Origin: an uncultured Clostridia bacterium
GTDB taxonomy: Bacteria; Bacillota; Clostridia; Peptostreptococcales; Anaerovoracaceae
Direction: 5' to 3'
Assembly: GCA_934234035.1 (NCBI GenBank)
Contig: CAKQHH010000009.1
Coordinates: 1 to 64,000 of the forward strand
Length of the DNA stretch: 64,000 nt
Made by a program: the position numbers and the translations under genes
In this document: in pieces, positions 16,872 to 24,931 of the stretch
Layout of the letters: the number at the start of each line of letters is the position of its first letter
Position numbering within the stretch: position 1 is the first letter of the stretch
Notes under the pieces: generated by a model
What the model was told of the DNA's origin: nothing
The model's database searches: none
The model's input: only the letters and a program-made list of their open reading frames with translations

Positions 16872-18155
16872 TTACGCATTCTGCAGCGCCTGCTCCAGAT
16901 CGGCGATGATGTCCTTTGCACTTTCAATACCGATGGAGAGACGAATCAGACCCGGAGATACTCCGGCTTCCGCCAGCTGCTCGTCGTTCATCTGACGGTG
17001 GGTGTGGCTGGCCGGATGGAGAACCATGGTTCGGGTCGCCGCTACGTGGGTGGCAATCTGAGCCAGCTTCAGGCTGTCCATGAAGCGCACCGCCGCTTCT
17101 CTTCCGCCCTTCAGCTCGAAGGAAATGACGCCGCAGGTCTTTCCGTCTCTCATGTACTTCTGCGCCAGTTCGTAGTACTTGTCGCCCGGCAGTCCCGCAT
17201 AGCTTACATGAGAAACCTTCTCATGGGCATCCAGATATTCCGCGATTTCCTGGGCATTTTCGCAGTGACGCTCCACCCGAAGCGGCAGCGTCTCCAGACC
17301 CATGTTCAGCAGGAAGCAGTTGTTCGGCGACGGAATGGATCCCAGGTCTCGCATCAGTTGGGAAGTGGCTTTGGTGATGTACGCCTTCTTTCCGAACTGC
17401 TTTGTGTACACGATGCCGTGATAGGATTCATCCGGCTCCGTCAAGCCGTGATACTTGTGACCGTACTTCTCCCAATCGAAGTTTCCGCTGTCCACGATGG
17501 CGCCACCCACCTGTACCGCATGGCCGTCCATGTATTTGGTAGTGGAGTGGGTCACGATATCCGCACCCCATTCAATCGGTCTGCAGTTCACCGGTGTCGG
17601 GAATGTATTGTCCACAATCAGCGGAACGCCGTGGTCGTGTGCCACCTTGGCGAATTTCTCAATGTCCAGAATGACCAGTGCCGGGTTGGCAATGGTCTCC
17701 GCCAGAACCGCCTTGGTGTTCGGACGGAATGCCGCCGCAAGCTCTTCTTCCGATGCATCGGTATCCACAAAGGTGCAGTCGATGCCCAGCTTCTTAAAGG
17801 TAACGCCCAGCAGGTTGAAGGTTCCGCCGTAGATGGTGGACGCCGCCACGATGTGGTCGCCCGCCTCGCAGATGTTAAAAACAGCGTAGAAGTTGGCCGC
17901 CTGTCCCGAGGACGTCAAAAGAGCCGCCACGCCGCCTTCCAAGTCGGCAATTTTTGCGGCCACCGCATCGTTGGTCGGGTTCTGCAGCCTGGTGTAAAAA
18001 TAGCCTTCTGCCTTCAGGTCGAACAGGTCGCCCATCTCCGCCGTGGTGTCGTATTTAAACGTCGTGCTCTGATAAATCGGCAGAGCGCAAGGCTCTCCCT
18101 TGGATGGAGTGTATCCGGAATGGATGCACTTCGTCGATAAATCGTAATTGCTCAT
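16872..18155 (-). CDS. metY: O-acetylhomoserine sulfhydrylase (427 aa)
   Basis: MetY uses pyridoxal phosphate to convert O-acetylhomoserine and sulfide to homocysteine, bypassing cystathionine. The Cys/Met-metabolism PLP fold is clear. The PLP-lysine lies in THSTTKYMDGHAVQVGG and the substrate-binding YFYTRLQNPTNDAV lies near residue 60. The C-terminal VLHPASHTHRQMNDEQLAEAG is characteristic of the MetY branch, and the length of about 427 fits MetY over MetB/MetC. The product homocysteine is the substrate of the methyltransferases at 23130-27373. GAGAGG precedes the ATG. No S-box or T-box was seen in the leader. Confidence 0.95.
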   Translation of the reverse strand: MSNYDLSTKCIHSGYTPSKGEPCALPIYQSTTFKYDTTAEMGDLFDLKAEGYFYTRLQNPTNDAVAAKIADLEGGVAALLTSSGQAANFYAVFNICEAGDHIVAASTIYGGTFNLLGVTFKKLGIDCTFVDTDASEEELAAAFRPNTKAVLAETIANPALVILDIEKFAKVAHDHGVPLIVDNTFPTPVNCRPIEWGADIVTHSTTKYMDGHAVQVGGAIVDSGNFDWEKYGHKYHGLTEPDESYHGIVYTKQFGKKAYITKATSQLMRDLGSIPSPNNCFLLNMGLETLPLRVERHCENAQEIAEYLDAHEKVSHVSYAGLPGDKYYELAQKYMRDGKTCGVISFELKGGREAAVRFMDSLKLAQIATHVAATRTMVLHPASHTHRQMNDEQLAEAGVSPGLIRLSIGIESAKDIIADLEQALQNA

Positions 18156-18188
18156 AATTGTATACCTCTCAAAATCTCAGATATTGTA

Positions 18189-18217
18189 ATTATACTCTAG
18201 GGCGAAAAGCAATTCAA
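18189..18217 (-). promoter_or_regulatory. Sigma-A promoter of metY
   Basis: On the minus strand, TTGAAT (18217-18212), a 17-bp spacer, then TATAAT (18194-18189). The short leader leaves no room for a SAM riboswitch. Confidence 0.7.
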
Positions 18218-18454
18218 TCAAGGCCGCATTTCCGTTTTTTTATCATCAGATATTGATTCAATGTATATCCGAACGCACCTTTTCCAATTAGAACAATATT
18301 TACCATTCGGCTAGGAGGATTGTTTCTAACCTTGTTCTATTTTTTTGAAGTTTATCTGGAAATCCCGCGGATTTGTTTATTTCACACCTCTCCCATGGTA
18401 AAATAACATGTACTTTTATGTATTTATATGTAAAGGAATTAAGGATTAAAGACT

Positions 18455-21400
18455 ATGAGCGATAGAAAACCAACCGATTATGAACTGATGCAGAAGCTGG
18501 CCCGCCAGATGGCGAAGGAGCGGCTGGAACGGGAGAAGGCCGCCCGGAGAATGGCGGAGAAGGCAACCCCGCCTCAGGCGACGGATTCCACCCGAAGTGC
18601 ATCGGACCAAACCACTGTAATTCGTAAAGACGACCTGCGGAGAGCTAATGCCGGCAGCCGGCCGGCAGCGCCGAGCCGCCCGGCCCCGTCCGGGAACAGT
18701 CCAAGACGCGATGTCGAACAGTTTGATGATATCGCCGCCTTCGAACAGGAATTTATGGGCGGCGGAAAGAAGCATGCCGCAGAAACTTCGGCCTCGCCGG
18801 AAACTGAGGGAAAGAAGAAATTTTCTTTTAGCCGGAAGAAGAAGGACGCCGGCAGCAAGATGCCGGCACCGAAACGGCCGAGACCGGACGCGAAAGCGGG
18901 CAGCCTGAAGGAGAAGTTTTATAATTTCCGGGATGCCCATCCGAAGTTCGATGCGTTCGTCTACGATTTGAATCCGAACCATTGGGTGGACAAGAACGGC
19001 AACCCGCTCTCCCGAAGAAAGAAGATTTTCAAGTTCGGAAGACGAACCGTTGCCACACTGGTGTCTCTGGGAATTCTGTACTCTGCGGTGGTCATCATCA
19101 CGGCGCCGAGCATCGATCCGAAGAACATCTACGATGCGATTTCTACGGACTCCATCGTCTACGACGATAATGGGGATGCAGTGGATTCCGTCAGCAACGG
19201 CCAGAAGAGAACCATCATCAAGTACAAGCAGCTGCCGAAGAACATGGTGAACGCCATCGTGGCCCTGGAAGACAAAACATTCTGGGATCACCACGGCTTC
19301 AACTGGAAGCGAATGGTGGGCGCGGTTCTCCAGTCCTTTACCGGAGGCGGCGGAATCAGCGGTACCAGTACCCTGACCCAGCAGCTGGCCCGAAACGTCT
19401 ACCTTCCGGATATCATGAGTCAGCGAAGCCTGCGGCGTAAAATCATCGAGATGTGGTACGCGGCGCGGATTGAGCACGCTCTTTCCAAGGAGGAAATCGT
19501 CACCGCTTACCTGAACAGCATTTACTACGGCTACGGCAACTACGGTATCGAAGCGGCATCCGAATGTTATTTTTCCAAGGATGTAAAGGACCTCAGTCTG
19601 GTTCAGTGTGCGGCTCTGGCCACCATGCCTCAGTCCCCGGACACCTACGCGCTGATCAAGGATCCGTCGGATACCACGGACACTTCGGATATGACGAAGA
19701 TCACCGTGGATGGCGAGAAATATTACGCCAACGATATTGCCAAGTCCAGACGTCAGCTCTGCCTGTCCCTGATGAAGGAACAGGGGTACATCTCCGACAA
19801 GCAATATCGGGAGAACAAGGATAAGAAGCTGACGGACTTTATCGATCCGACAATTACTACGGATAATGATAAAATCAGCACCTACTTCAAGGATTACATG
19901 GCCGATGAGATCATTCAGGACCTGAAAAAGGAATACGATATGGATGAGGAGACCGCTCAGAAGCTGGTATACAGCGGCGGTCTGAAGATCTATTCCACCA
20001 TGGACGCAGAAGCCCAGAAGACGGTGGATGAGGCCTTCAAGAATCCGAGCAATTTCCCGTCGCTGCTGAACCTCCATACGGACAGCAACGGAAACGTGAC
20101 CACGGACAAGGGCGCGATTTCCCTGTACAAGCACAGCAACCTGGTGAACGGCAAGGGCGATATGACGCTGAAGAGCAGTGAATTCAAGGAAAACTCCGAC
20201 GGCTCCGTTACACTCAAGGCCGGAAAACGTCTGAACTTCTACAAGACGACGGTGGACAGCGGCACGGATTACAGCGTGGAGCTGAAACCTTCCTACACCA
20301 GCGAAGACGGCGACTTCTACATCTACGCCACCGGCTATGTGAACATTCCGGCGGCGAACAAAACCATGGATAAGAGCGGCAACGTCACCATCGATGCGGA
20401 TTACATCAAGAGCAACCCGGATATGATTAAGAAATCCGGAAGCAAGCTGGTACTGAAGGATGCGCTCATCACTATGGCGGACAAAGTCATTCAGCCACAG
20501 GGTGCTATGGTCATCGCCGAAGTGGGCACCGGAGAGATTAAGGCCATGATCGGCGGCCGAGGCTCTCACGGAAGCGGTCTCTTCAACAGAGCGCTGAATC
20601 CGAGACAGCCGGGATCCTCCATCAAGCCGCTGGCGGTATACGGCGCGGCACTGCAGAAGAGTTACGACTACCTGCAGAAGGGTGAGAAATATCAGTATAC
20701 GGATTACAACAACGACACCCAGGGAACGAAGTATTACGGCGATTACATGACCGCCGGATCCACCATCGTGGACGAACCGCTGACCTTCGAGGGTCGGACC
20801 TGGCCGTCCAACTCCTACGGCGGATACAAGGGCCGGATTTCCATGAGAAGAGCCATGCAGCTCTCCTCCAACGTATGTGCGGTAAAAATCTGGCTGCAGG
20901 TCGGCTCGGAGTATTCCGCAAATCTGGTGGAAAAGTTCGGCATCACCACCCTGAACCGAGAGGGCGACAACAACGACGAGAACGCTGCGGCTTTGGCGCT
21001 GGGCGGTCTCTCCAGCGGTGTAAAGCCGATTGAAATGGCACAGGCTTATGCCGCCATTCCGAACGGCGGAACCCGCCAGTCCTCCATCGCATACCGGAAG
21101 GTTCTGGATCGGAACGGAAATCTCCTTCTGACTTCGGAATCCAAGGAGACAAAGGTATTGGATGAAGGCGTTGCCTACATCCTGACGGATATGATGAAAT
21201 CCGTTGTTTCTCAGGGTACCGGTACCGGTGCAGCGCTGTCCGGCGTTCAGGCCGGCGGTAAGACCGGAACCACATCCAACAACTACGATATCTGGTTCAA
21301 CGGTTTCACACCGCACTACGCGGCAGCCCTTTGGATCGGTACGGACTACAACATCCAGCTGTCCTCCGATTCCTCCGGCGCAGCGGCACTGTGGGGACGG

Positions 21401-21877
21401 ATTATGAACAACATTACGGCGGCAAAAGAAGGATCGTATCCGAGCAAACCGTCCGATGTGGTTCAGAAAGGCAGCGAATACTACATCAAGGGAACGGAAA
21501 CCAACTCCGGCTCCTCCTACAACAATTCTTCCGGAACAAGTTCCGGCAAGAAGAACACCGGTTCCAAGAAACCGGATTCCGGTTCCTCTGCGGACAACCC
21601 GTCCACCGGCGGTTCCGGAAGTGGAAGCGGCGGCAGCGGTTCCGGCGGCAGCAGCTCCGGCGGAAACCACAGCGGCGGCAGCAGTTCCGGCGGAAACCAC
21701 AACGGTGGAAGCTCCGGCGGCGGCAGTACCGGCGGCGGTGGAAACACCGGTGGCGGCGGCAGCACCGGCGGCGGTGGAAATACCGGTGGCGGCGACAATA
21801 CCGGCGGCGGCAATACCGGTGGCGGCGGTGACAACACCGGCGGCGGTGGCGGCGATGCCGCCAACGACGGTCAATAG
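18455..21877 (+). CDS. Class A penicillin-binding protein (1A family) with Gly-rich tail (1140 aa)
   Basis: This bifunctional peptidoglycan synthase has a basic, disordered cytoplasmic N-terminus (about 1-195) and one membrane span (LVSLGILYSAVVIITAP). The GT51 transglycosylase domain follows, with EDKTFWDHHGFNW, GTSTLTQQLARNVYL and the late YLNSIYYGYGNYGIEAA motif. The transpeptidase domain has SSIKP (SxxK), SSN (SxN) and GKTGTTS (KTG) in order. It ends with about 115 residues of Ser/Gly/Asn low-complexity sequence. It is longer than usual (700-900 aa) because of both ends. AAGGA sits before the ATG. Protein phosphorylation by the PASTA kinase of this window is a known theme for such enzymes but is not shown here. 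Confidence 0.95.
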   Translation: MSDRKPTDYELMQKLARQMAKERLEREKAARRMAEKATPPQATDSTRSASDQTTVIRKDDLRRANAGSRPAAPSRPAPSGNSPRRDVEQFDDIAAFEQEFMGGGKKHAAETSASPETEGKKKFSFSRKKKDAGSKMPAPKRPRPDAKAGSLKEKFYNFRDAHPKFDAFVYDLNPNHWVDKNGNPLSRRKKIFKFGRRTVATLVSLGILYSAVVIITAPSIDPKNIYDAISTDSIVYDDNGDAVDSVSNGQKRTIIKYKQLPKNMVNAIVALEDKTFWDHHGFNWKRMVGAVLQSFTGGGGISGTSTLTQQLARNVYLPDIMSQRSLRRKIIEMWYAARIEHALSKEEIVTAYLNSIYYGYGNYGIEAASECYFSKDVKDLSLVQCAALATMPQSPDTYALIKDPSDTTDTSDMTKITVDGEKYYANDIAKSRRQLCLSLMKEQGYISDKQYRENKDKKLTDFIDPTITTDNDKISTYFKDYMADEIIQDLKKEYDMDEETAQKLVYSGGLKIYSTMDAEAQKTVDEAFKNPSNFPSLLNLHTDSNGNVTTDKGAISLYKHSNLVNGKGDMTLKSSEFKENSDGSVTLKAGKRLNFYKTTVDSGTDYSVELKPSYTSEDGDFYIYATGYVNIPAANKTMDKSGNVTIDADYIKSNPDMIKKSGSKLVLKDALITMADKVIQPQGAMVIAEVGTGEIKAMIGGRGSHGSGLFNRALNPRQPGSSIKPLAVYGAALQKSYDYLQKGEKYQYTDYNNDTQGTKYYGDYMTAGSTIVDEPLTFEGRTWPSNSYGGYKGRISMRRAMQLSSNVCAVKIWLQVGSEYSANLVEKFGITTLNREGDNNDENAAALALGGLSSGVKPIEMAQAYAAIPNGGTRQSSIAYRKVLDRNGNLLLTSESKETKVLDEGVAYILTDMMKSVVSQGTGTGAALSGVQAGGKTGTTSNNYDIWFNGFTPHYAAALWIGTDYNIQLSSDSSGAAALWGRIMNNITAAKEGSYPSKPSDVVQKGSEYYIKGTETNSGSSYNNSSGTSSGKKNTGSKKPDSGSSADNPSTGGSGSGSGGSGSGGSSSGGNHSGGSSSGGNHNGGSSGGGSTGGGGNTGGGGSTGGGGNTGGGDNTGGGNTGGGGDNTGGGGGDAANDGQ
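21598..21870 (+). repeat. Low-complexity GGC-rich repeats coding the Gly-rich tail of the PBP
   Basis: Short imperfect repeats of ggcggcggt/aacaccggt code for runs of Gly with Ser, Asn, Thr and Asp. Such tracts expand and contract by slippage, so length may differ between strains. The opposite strand gives a spurious Pro-rich frame. Confidence 0.85.
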
Positions 21878-21915
21878 GACTTCGATACTCACCGATATTT
21901 CAAAAAATGGCATAA

Positions 21916-21950
21916 CAAAACAGGACTGTCCAAGGACAGTCCTGTTTCTT
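21916..21950. terminator. Bidirectional terminator between the PBP gene and gpsA
   Basis: The perfect 12-bp stem ACAGGACTGTCC / GGACAGTCCTGT (21920-21931, 21934-21945) has a two-base gap and an A/T-rich run on either side. Confidence 0.9.
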
Positions 21951-21988
21951 TGCTATTGAGTTATTATCAAATCCGGTTTTCCCCGATT

Positions 21989-23047
21989 CTATTTCCGCTC
22001 CGCCTTCTTCTTTTCGAAGAACTGAACCAAAACGTCCTCGGATACTTCCGATTTCTTCGCCCGGCTCATCAGCTTCTCTACCACATCAATTGGGTTTGCG
22101 CCGTGGTTCACGATGCTGTCCAGTGCCATGGTAATCGGCATATCTACGTCATACTTCTTCGACAGAGCCATTGCTGCCGGAAGCGCATTCAGGCCTTCCA
22201 CGACCTGACCGACTTCTTTTACCGCTTCCTCTACGGACTTGCCCTGTCCAATCAGATTGCCGCAGCGGTTGTTCCGGCTGTGCATGCTGGTCGCGGTAAC
22301 GATCAAATCACCGATTCCCGCCAGTCCGGTAAACGTCTGCTCCATGCAGCCCATCTTCGTACCCAGTCTGGAAATCTCCGCCATACCGCGAGTAATCAGG
22401 GCCGCTTTGGCATTGTCGCCGCAGCCGATGCCGTTGGCAATTCCGCAAGCCAGGGCGATGACGTTCTTCATGGCGCCGCACAGCTCCACGCCAATCACGT
22501 CCGCATTGGTATATACTCTCATGCAGGTGTTGGTGAAGACGTCCTGTACGTATTTCGCCGCATCCATATCCTCACTGGCTGCAACGATTGTGGTCGGCAT
22601 ATCCAGCGCAATTTCCTCTGCGTGAGTCGGTCCGGACAACGCTACCACCTTCACGTTTCCGTGCTTTCCGTCCTTGTTCAGCTCATCCTCCAGAATCTGG
22701 GACATGGTCATGAACGTGCTTTCCTCCACGCCCTTGCCCACATCGGCGATGATCTGTCCGTCCACGATGTAGTCCCGCGCCTTCGCAGCGGTGGAACGGA
22801 TGAATACGGATGGGATGGCGAACATCAGCACGTCCTTATCCGTGCATACTTCTTCCAAGCTTCTGGTAAAACGAACCCCGTCCGGAATCACCATTCCCGG
22901 CAGATTCTTATGCTTCCGGGTCGTCTCACAAGCCACCAGCTCTGCTTCCACGGCGGACCATACCAAAACATCGTGACCGCTGTTATACAGCATCCGTGCC
23001 AGAGACATACCAATCGTTCCGGCACCCAGTACACCAATCTTTTTCAT
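21989..23047 (-). CDS. gpsA: Glycerol-3-phosphate dehydrogenase [NAD(P)+] (352 aa)
   Basis: GpsA reduces dihydroxyacetone phosphate to sn-glycerol 3-phosphate, the backbone for membrane phospholipids. The Rossmann motif is GVLGAGTIGMSLARML at the N-terminus. KGVEESTFMTMSQILEDEL holds the substrate region, and GAMKNVIALACGIANG with its catalytic Lys matches the family. The start at 23047 follows AGGAG; upstream in-frame codons to 23080 have no site. The length is normal. It is monocistronic, and its terminator is shared with the convergent PBP gene. Confidence 0.95.
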   Translation of the reverse strand: MKKIGVLGAGTIGMSLARMLYNSGHDVLVWSAVEAELVACETTRKHKNLPGMVIPDGVRFTRSLEEVCTDKDVLMFAIPSVFIRSTAAKARDYIVDGQIIADVGKGVEESTFMTMSQILEDELNKDGKHGNVKVVALSGPTHAEEIALDMPTTIVAASEDMDAAKYVQDVFTNTCMRVYTNADVIGVELCGAMKNVIALACGIANGIGCGDNAKAALITRGMAEISRLGTKMGCMEQTFTGLAGIGDLIVTATSMHSRNNRCGNLIGQGKSVEEAVKEVGQVVEGLNALPAAMALSKKYDVDMPITMALDSIVNHGANPIDVVEKLMSRAKKSEVSEDVLVQFFEKKKAERK

Positions 23048-23129
23048 ACAAATATCTCCTAACATAATCATAACGTACAAATTGAGTATTTGTATTATAA
23101 CACGGTCTATGGGAAAACTCTATAATTGT

Positions 23130-24920
23130 CTAGGAAATGACATGACCGTCCCGAATCGCTTCCACGATTCGGCTGACCAGGCTGACCCGGCTAAAAGGAG
23201 TGATCACGTAGAATCCGTCTGCCGAATCCGCAATCTCTTTCGCGATTTCCACGGATACCTCCAGGGCCAGATTTTCCGCCTCTTCCCGGTTCAACCCGAC
23301 GTATCGCTGAATCAGCGCCTCTTCCACATCGATGCCGTTCACTTCACTGTTCATAAAACGAGCATTTCGTTCGCTGATGACCGGCATGATTCCGCCCAGG
23401 ATATAGCAGTCCAAGGATTCTTTTGCCCTTCTCAGATTTTCCAATCCCCGGCGGCTCAGCACCGGCTGCGTCAGCAGGCCCTGCATACCCTTTTCGATTT
23501 TCTTTTCCGCCCGGCCCAGCTCCGCATCGAAATTCATCGCGTTGATATTCAGTGCGCCGAACACGTGGAAGGGATGAATTTCTCCTTTCTTTTCCAGTCC
23601 TCGAATAAAGTGGGCCATCTTTCGGGAATTGAATTGGTAGACGCTCTTCACCTCGTCCCGCTCCGCGGTTGGAATCGGGTCGCCGGTGACAATCAGAAGG
23701 TTTTGCACCTCTGCGGCGCTGAGACCCATGAGGAGCGCCTGAGAGGCGTTCAGATTTCGGTCTCGGCATGTCATATGCGGAAGTGTCTCGATGCCTTCTT
23801 GCTGCAGCATGCAGGCCACCAGGCTGGAATCCATCCGCGCTTTCGCCGTCGGGCAGTCCGCAATGGTGATTACATCGGCCCCCACATCACAGAGGCCCTT
23901 GGCATTTTCGATGTATTTCCCGATGGCCGCATATCCCGATGGGTCGAATTCCACGGCAATGGGCTTCTCCCCCTGCCGCAGCTTTCGGAAGAACGCGCTC
24001 TCCTTCATTTCCGGTGCCGCCGCCCTCGGAACCGAACGCAGTGTTCCCTCCGCCGAAACGTCCTTCAGCGCTTCCGTCAGCGCCGCAATGTGCTTCGGCG
24101 TGGTTCCGCAGCAGCCGCCCACGATGGCCACGCCTTTCGCCGCCAGTTCTGCCAATTCACGGCCGAAGTATTCCGGGTCGCTCTGATAGATGGTGCGATG
24201 CTGAATGACCACCGGGCTTCCGGAATTCGGCATAACGGAAAGGGTCAGTCCATCCGTATTCATGTCCTCCAGCAGGGACTGCAGCTGCCGAACGCCGCTG
24301 ATGCAGTTCAGCCCCACCGCATCCACAAAGGGCGATGCCCCCGTTTCCTGCAGCAAATCCTCCCCAAAGAGTCCGTCGCGGGTGTATCCGCCGGGCAGCA
24401 CCGCGTAGGAGATAATCACATACGCATCCGGCACCCGGCTTCGGATATACCGGGCGCTTTCCAGGAGCCCGATGGTATTGGAATTGGTCTCGAACAGAAA
24501 ATTCTTCGCCCCCTGTTCCAGAAAGGCATCGATGATATACCGATATTCCTCCTTTGTGCGCACCTCATCCAATCCAGTCACCGGACCGATATCCGCAAAA
24601 ACATGTGCGCCATAGGCTTCCGCCGTCCGTCCGGCCAGCCGAAAGCCCGCCCGAATCTGCCGGAGCACCACATCGCTTCCGCCGGGATAGGCCACCCGGT
24701 TGGAGGAAAAGGTATTGGTCTTAATGGCCCGGGCACCGGCTTCCAAATATTCCCGGTGGATGGCGGAAATCAGCAAAGGTTTCTCGATGTTCGCCATCTC
24801 GCAGCCCTGCCCCGGCAGCTTCTCCGATGCGGAGAAATAGGTGCCCATTCCTCCGTCGAATACCATCGTCCCCCGAGACAGTTCCTCTCTAAATGTCAAT
24901 TGTTCCATGTCTTCTCTCAT
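23130..24920 (-). CDS. Bifunctional homocysteine S-methyltransferase / methylenetetrahydrofolate reductase (596 aa)
   Basis: The N-terminal half (about 1-290) is a Hcy-binding domain: FDGGMGTYF, then a zinc site of two Cys in VGGCCGTTPKH. The C-terminal half (about 300-596) is a MetF-type TIM barrel (LIVTGDPIPT, HVFGALNINAM, PVLSRRGLENLRRA). The fusion is known from Firmicutes (Bacillus YitJ). It probably makes 5-methyl-THF for the adjacent methionine synthase, and its own Hcy domain may accept methyl groups. Met5 at 24908 is an alternative start. It begins 11 bp after the upstream gene ends, so both are one operon. Confidence 0.9.
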   Translation of the reverse strand: MREDMEQLTFREELSRGTMVFDGGMGTYFSASEKLPGQGCEMANIEKPLLISAIHREYLEAGARAIKTNTFSSNRVAYPGGSDVVLRQIRAGFRLAGRTAEAYGAHVFADIGPVTGLDEVRTKEEYRYIIDAFLEQGAKNFLFETNSNTIGLLESARYIRSRVPDAYVIISYAVLPGGYTRDGLFGEDLLQETGASPFVDAVGLNCISGVRQLQSLLEDMNTDGLTLSVMPNSGSPVVIQHRTIYQSDPEYFGRELAELAAKGVAIVGGCCGTTPKHIAALTEALKDVSAEGTLRSVPRAAAPEMKESAFFRKLRQGEKPIAVEFDPSGYAAIGKYIENAKGLCDVGADVITIADCPTAKARMDSSLVACMLQQEGIETLPHMTCRDRNLNASQALLMGLSAAEVQNLLIVTGDPIPTAERDEVKSVYQFNSRKMAHFIRGLEKKGEIHPFHVFGALNINAMNFDAELGRAEKKIEKGMQGLLTQPVLSRRGLENLRRAKESLDCYILGGIMPVISERNARFMNSEVNGIDVEEALIQRYVGLNREEAENLALEVSVEIAKEIADSADGFYVITPFSRVSLVSRIVEAIRDGHVIS

Positions 24921-24931
24921 CTCATCCTTCT

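Noticed and set aside
18156..18454. SAM riboswitch or T-box upstream of metY
   Set aside because: The metY promoter lies at 18189-18217, leaving a leader too short for either, and no signature was seen. The rest of the gap only holds the divergent promoters of metY and the PBP.
18446..21913. 1155-residue frame on the opposite strand of the PBP
   Set aside because: It is a shadow caused by codon bias and the Gly-rich repeats of the real gene, which has full catalytic motifs and a ribosome-binding site.
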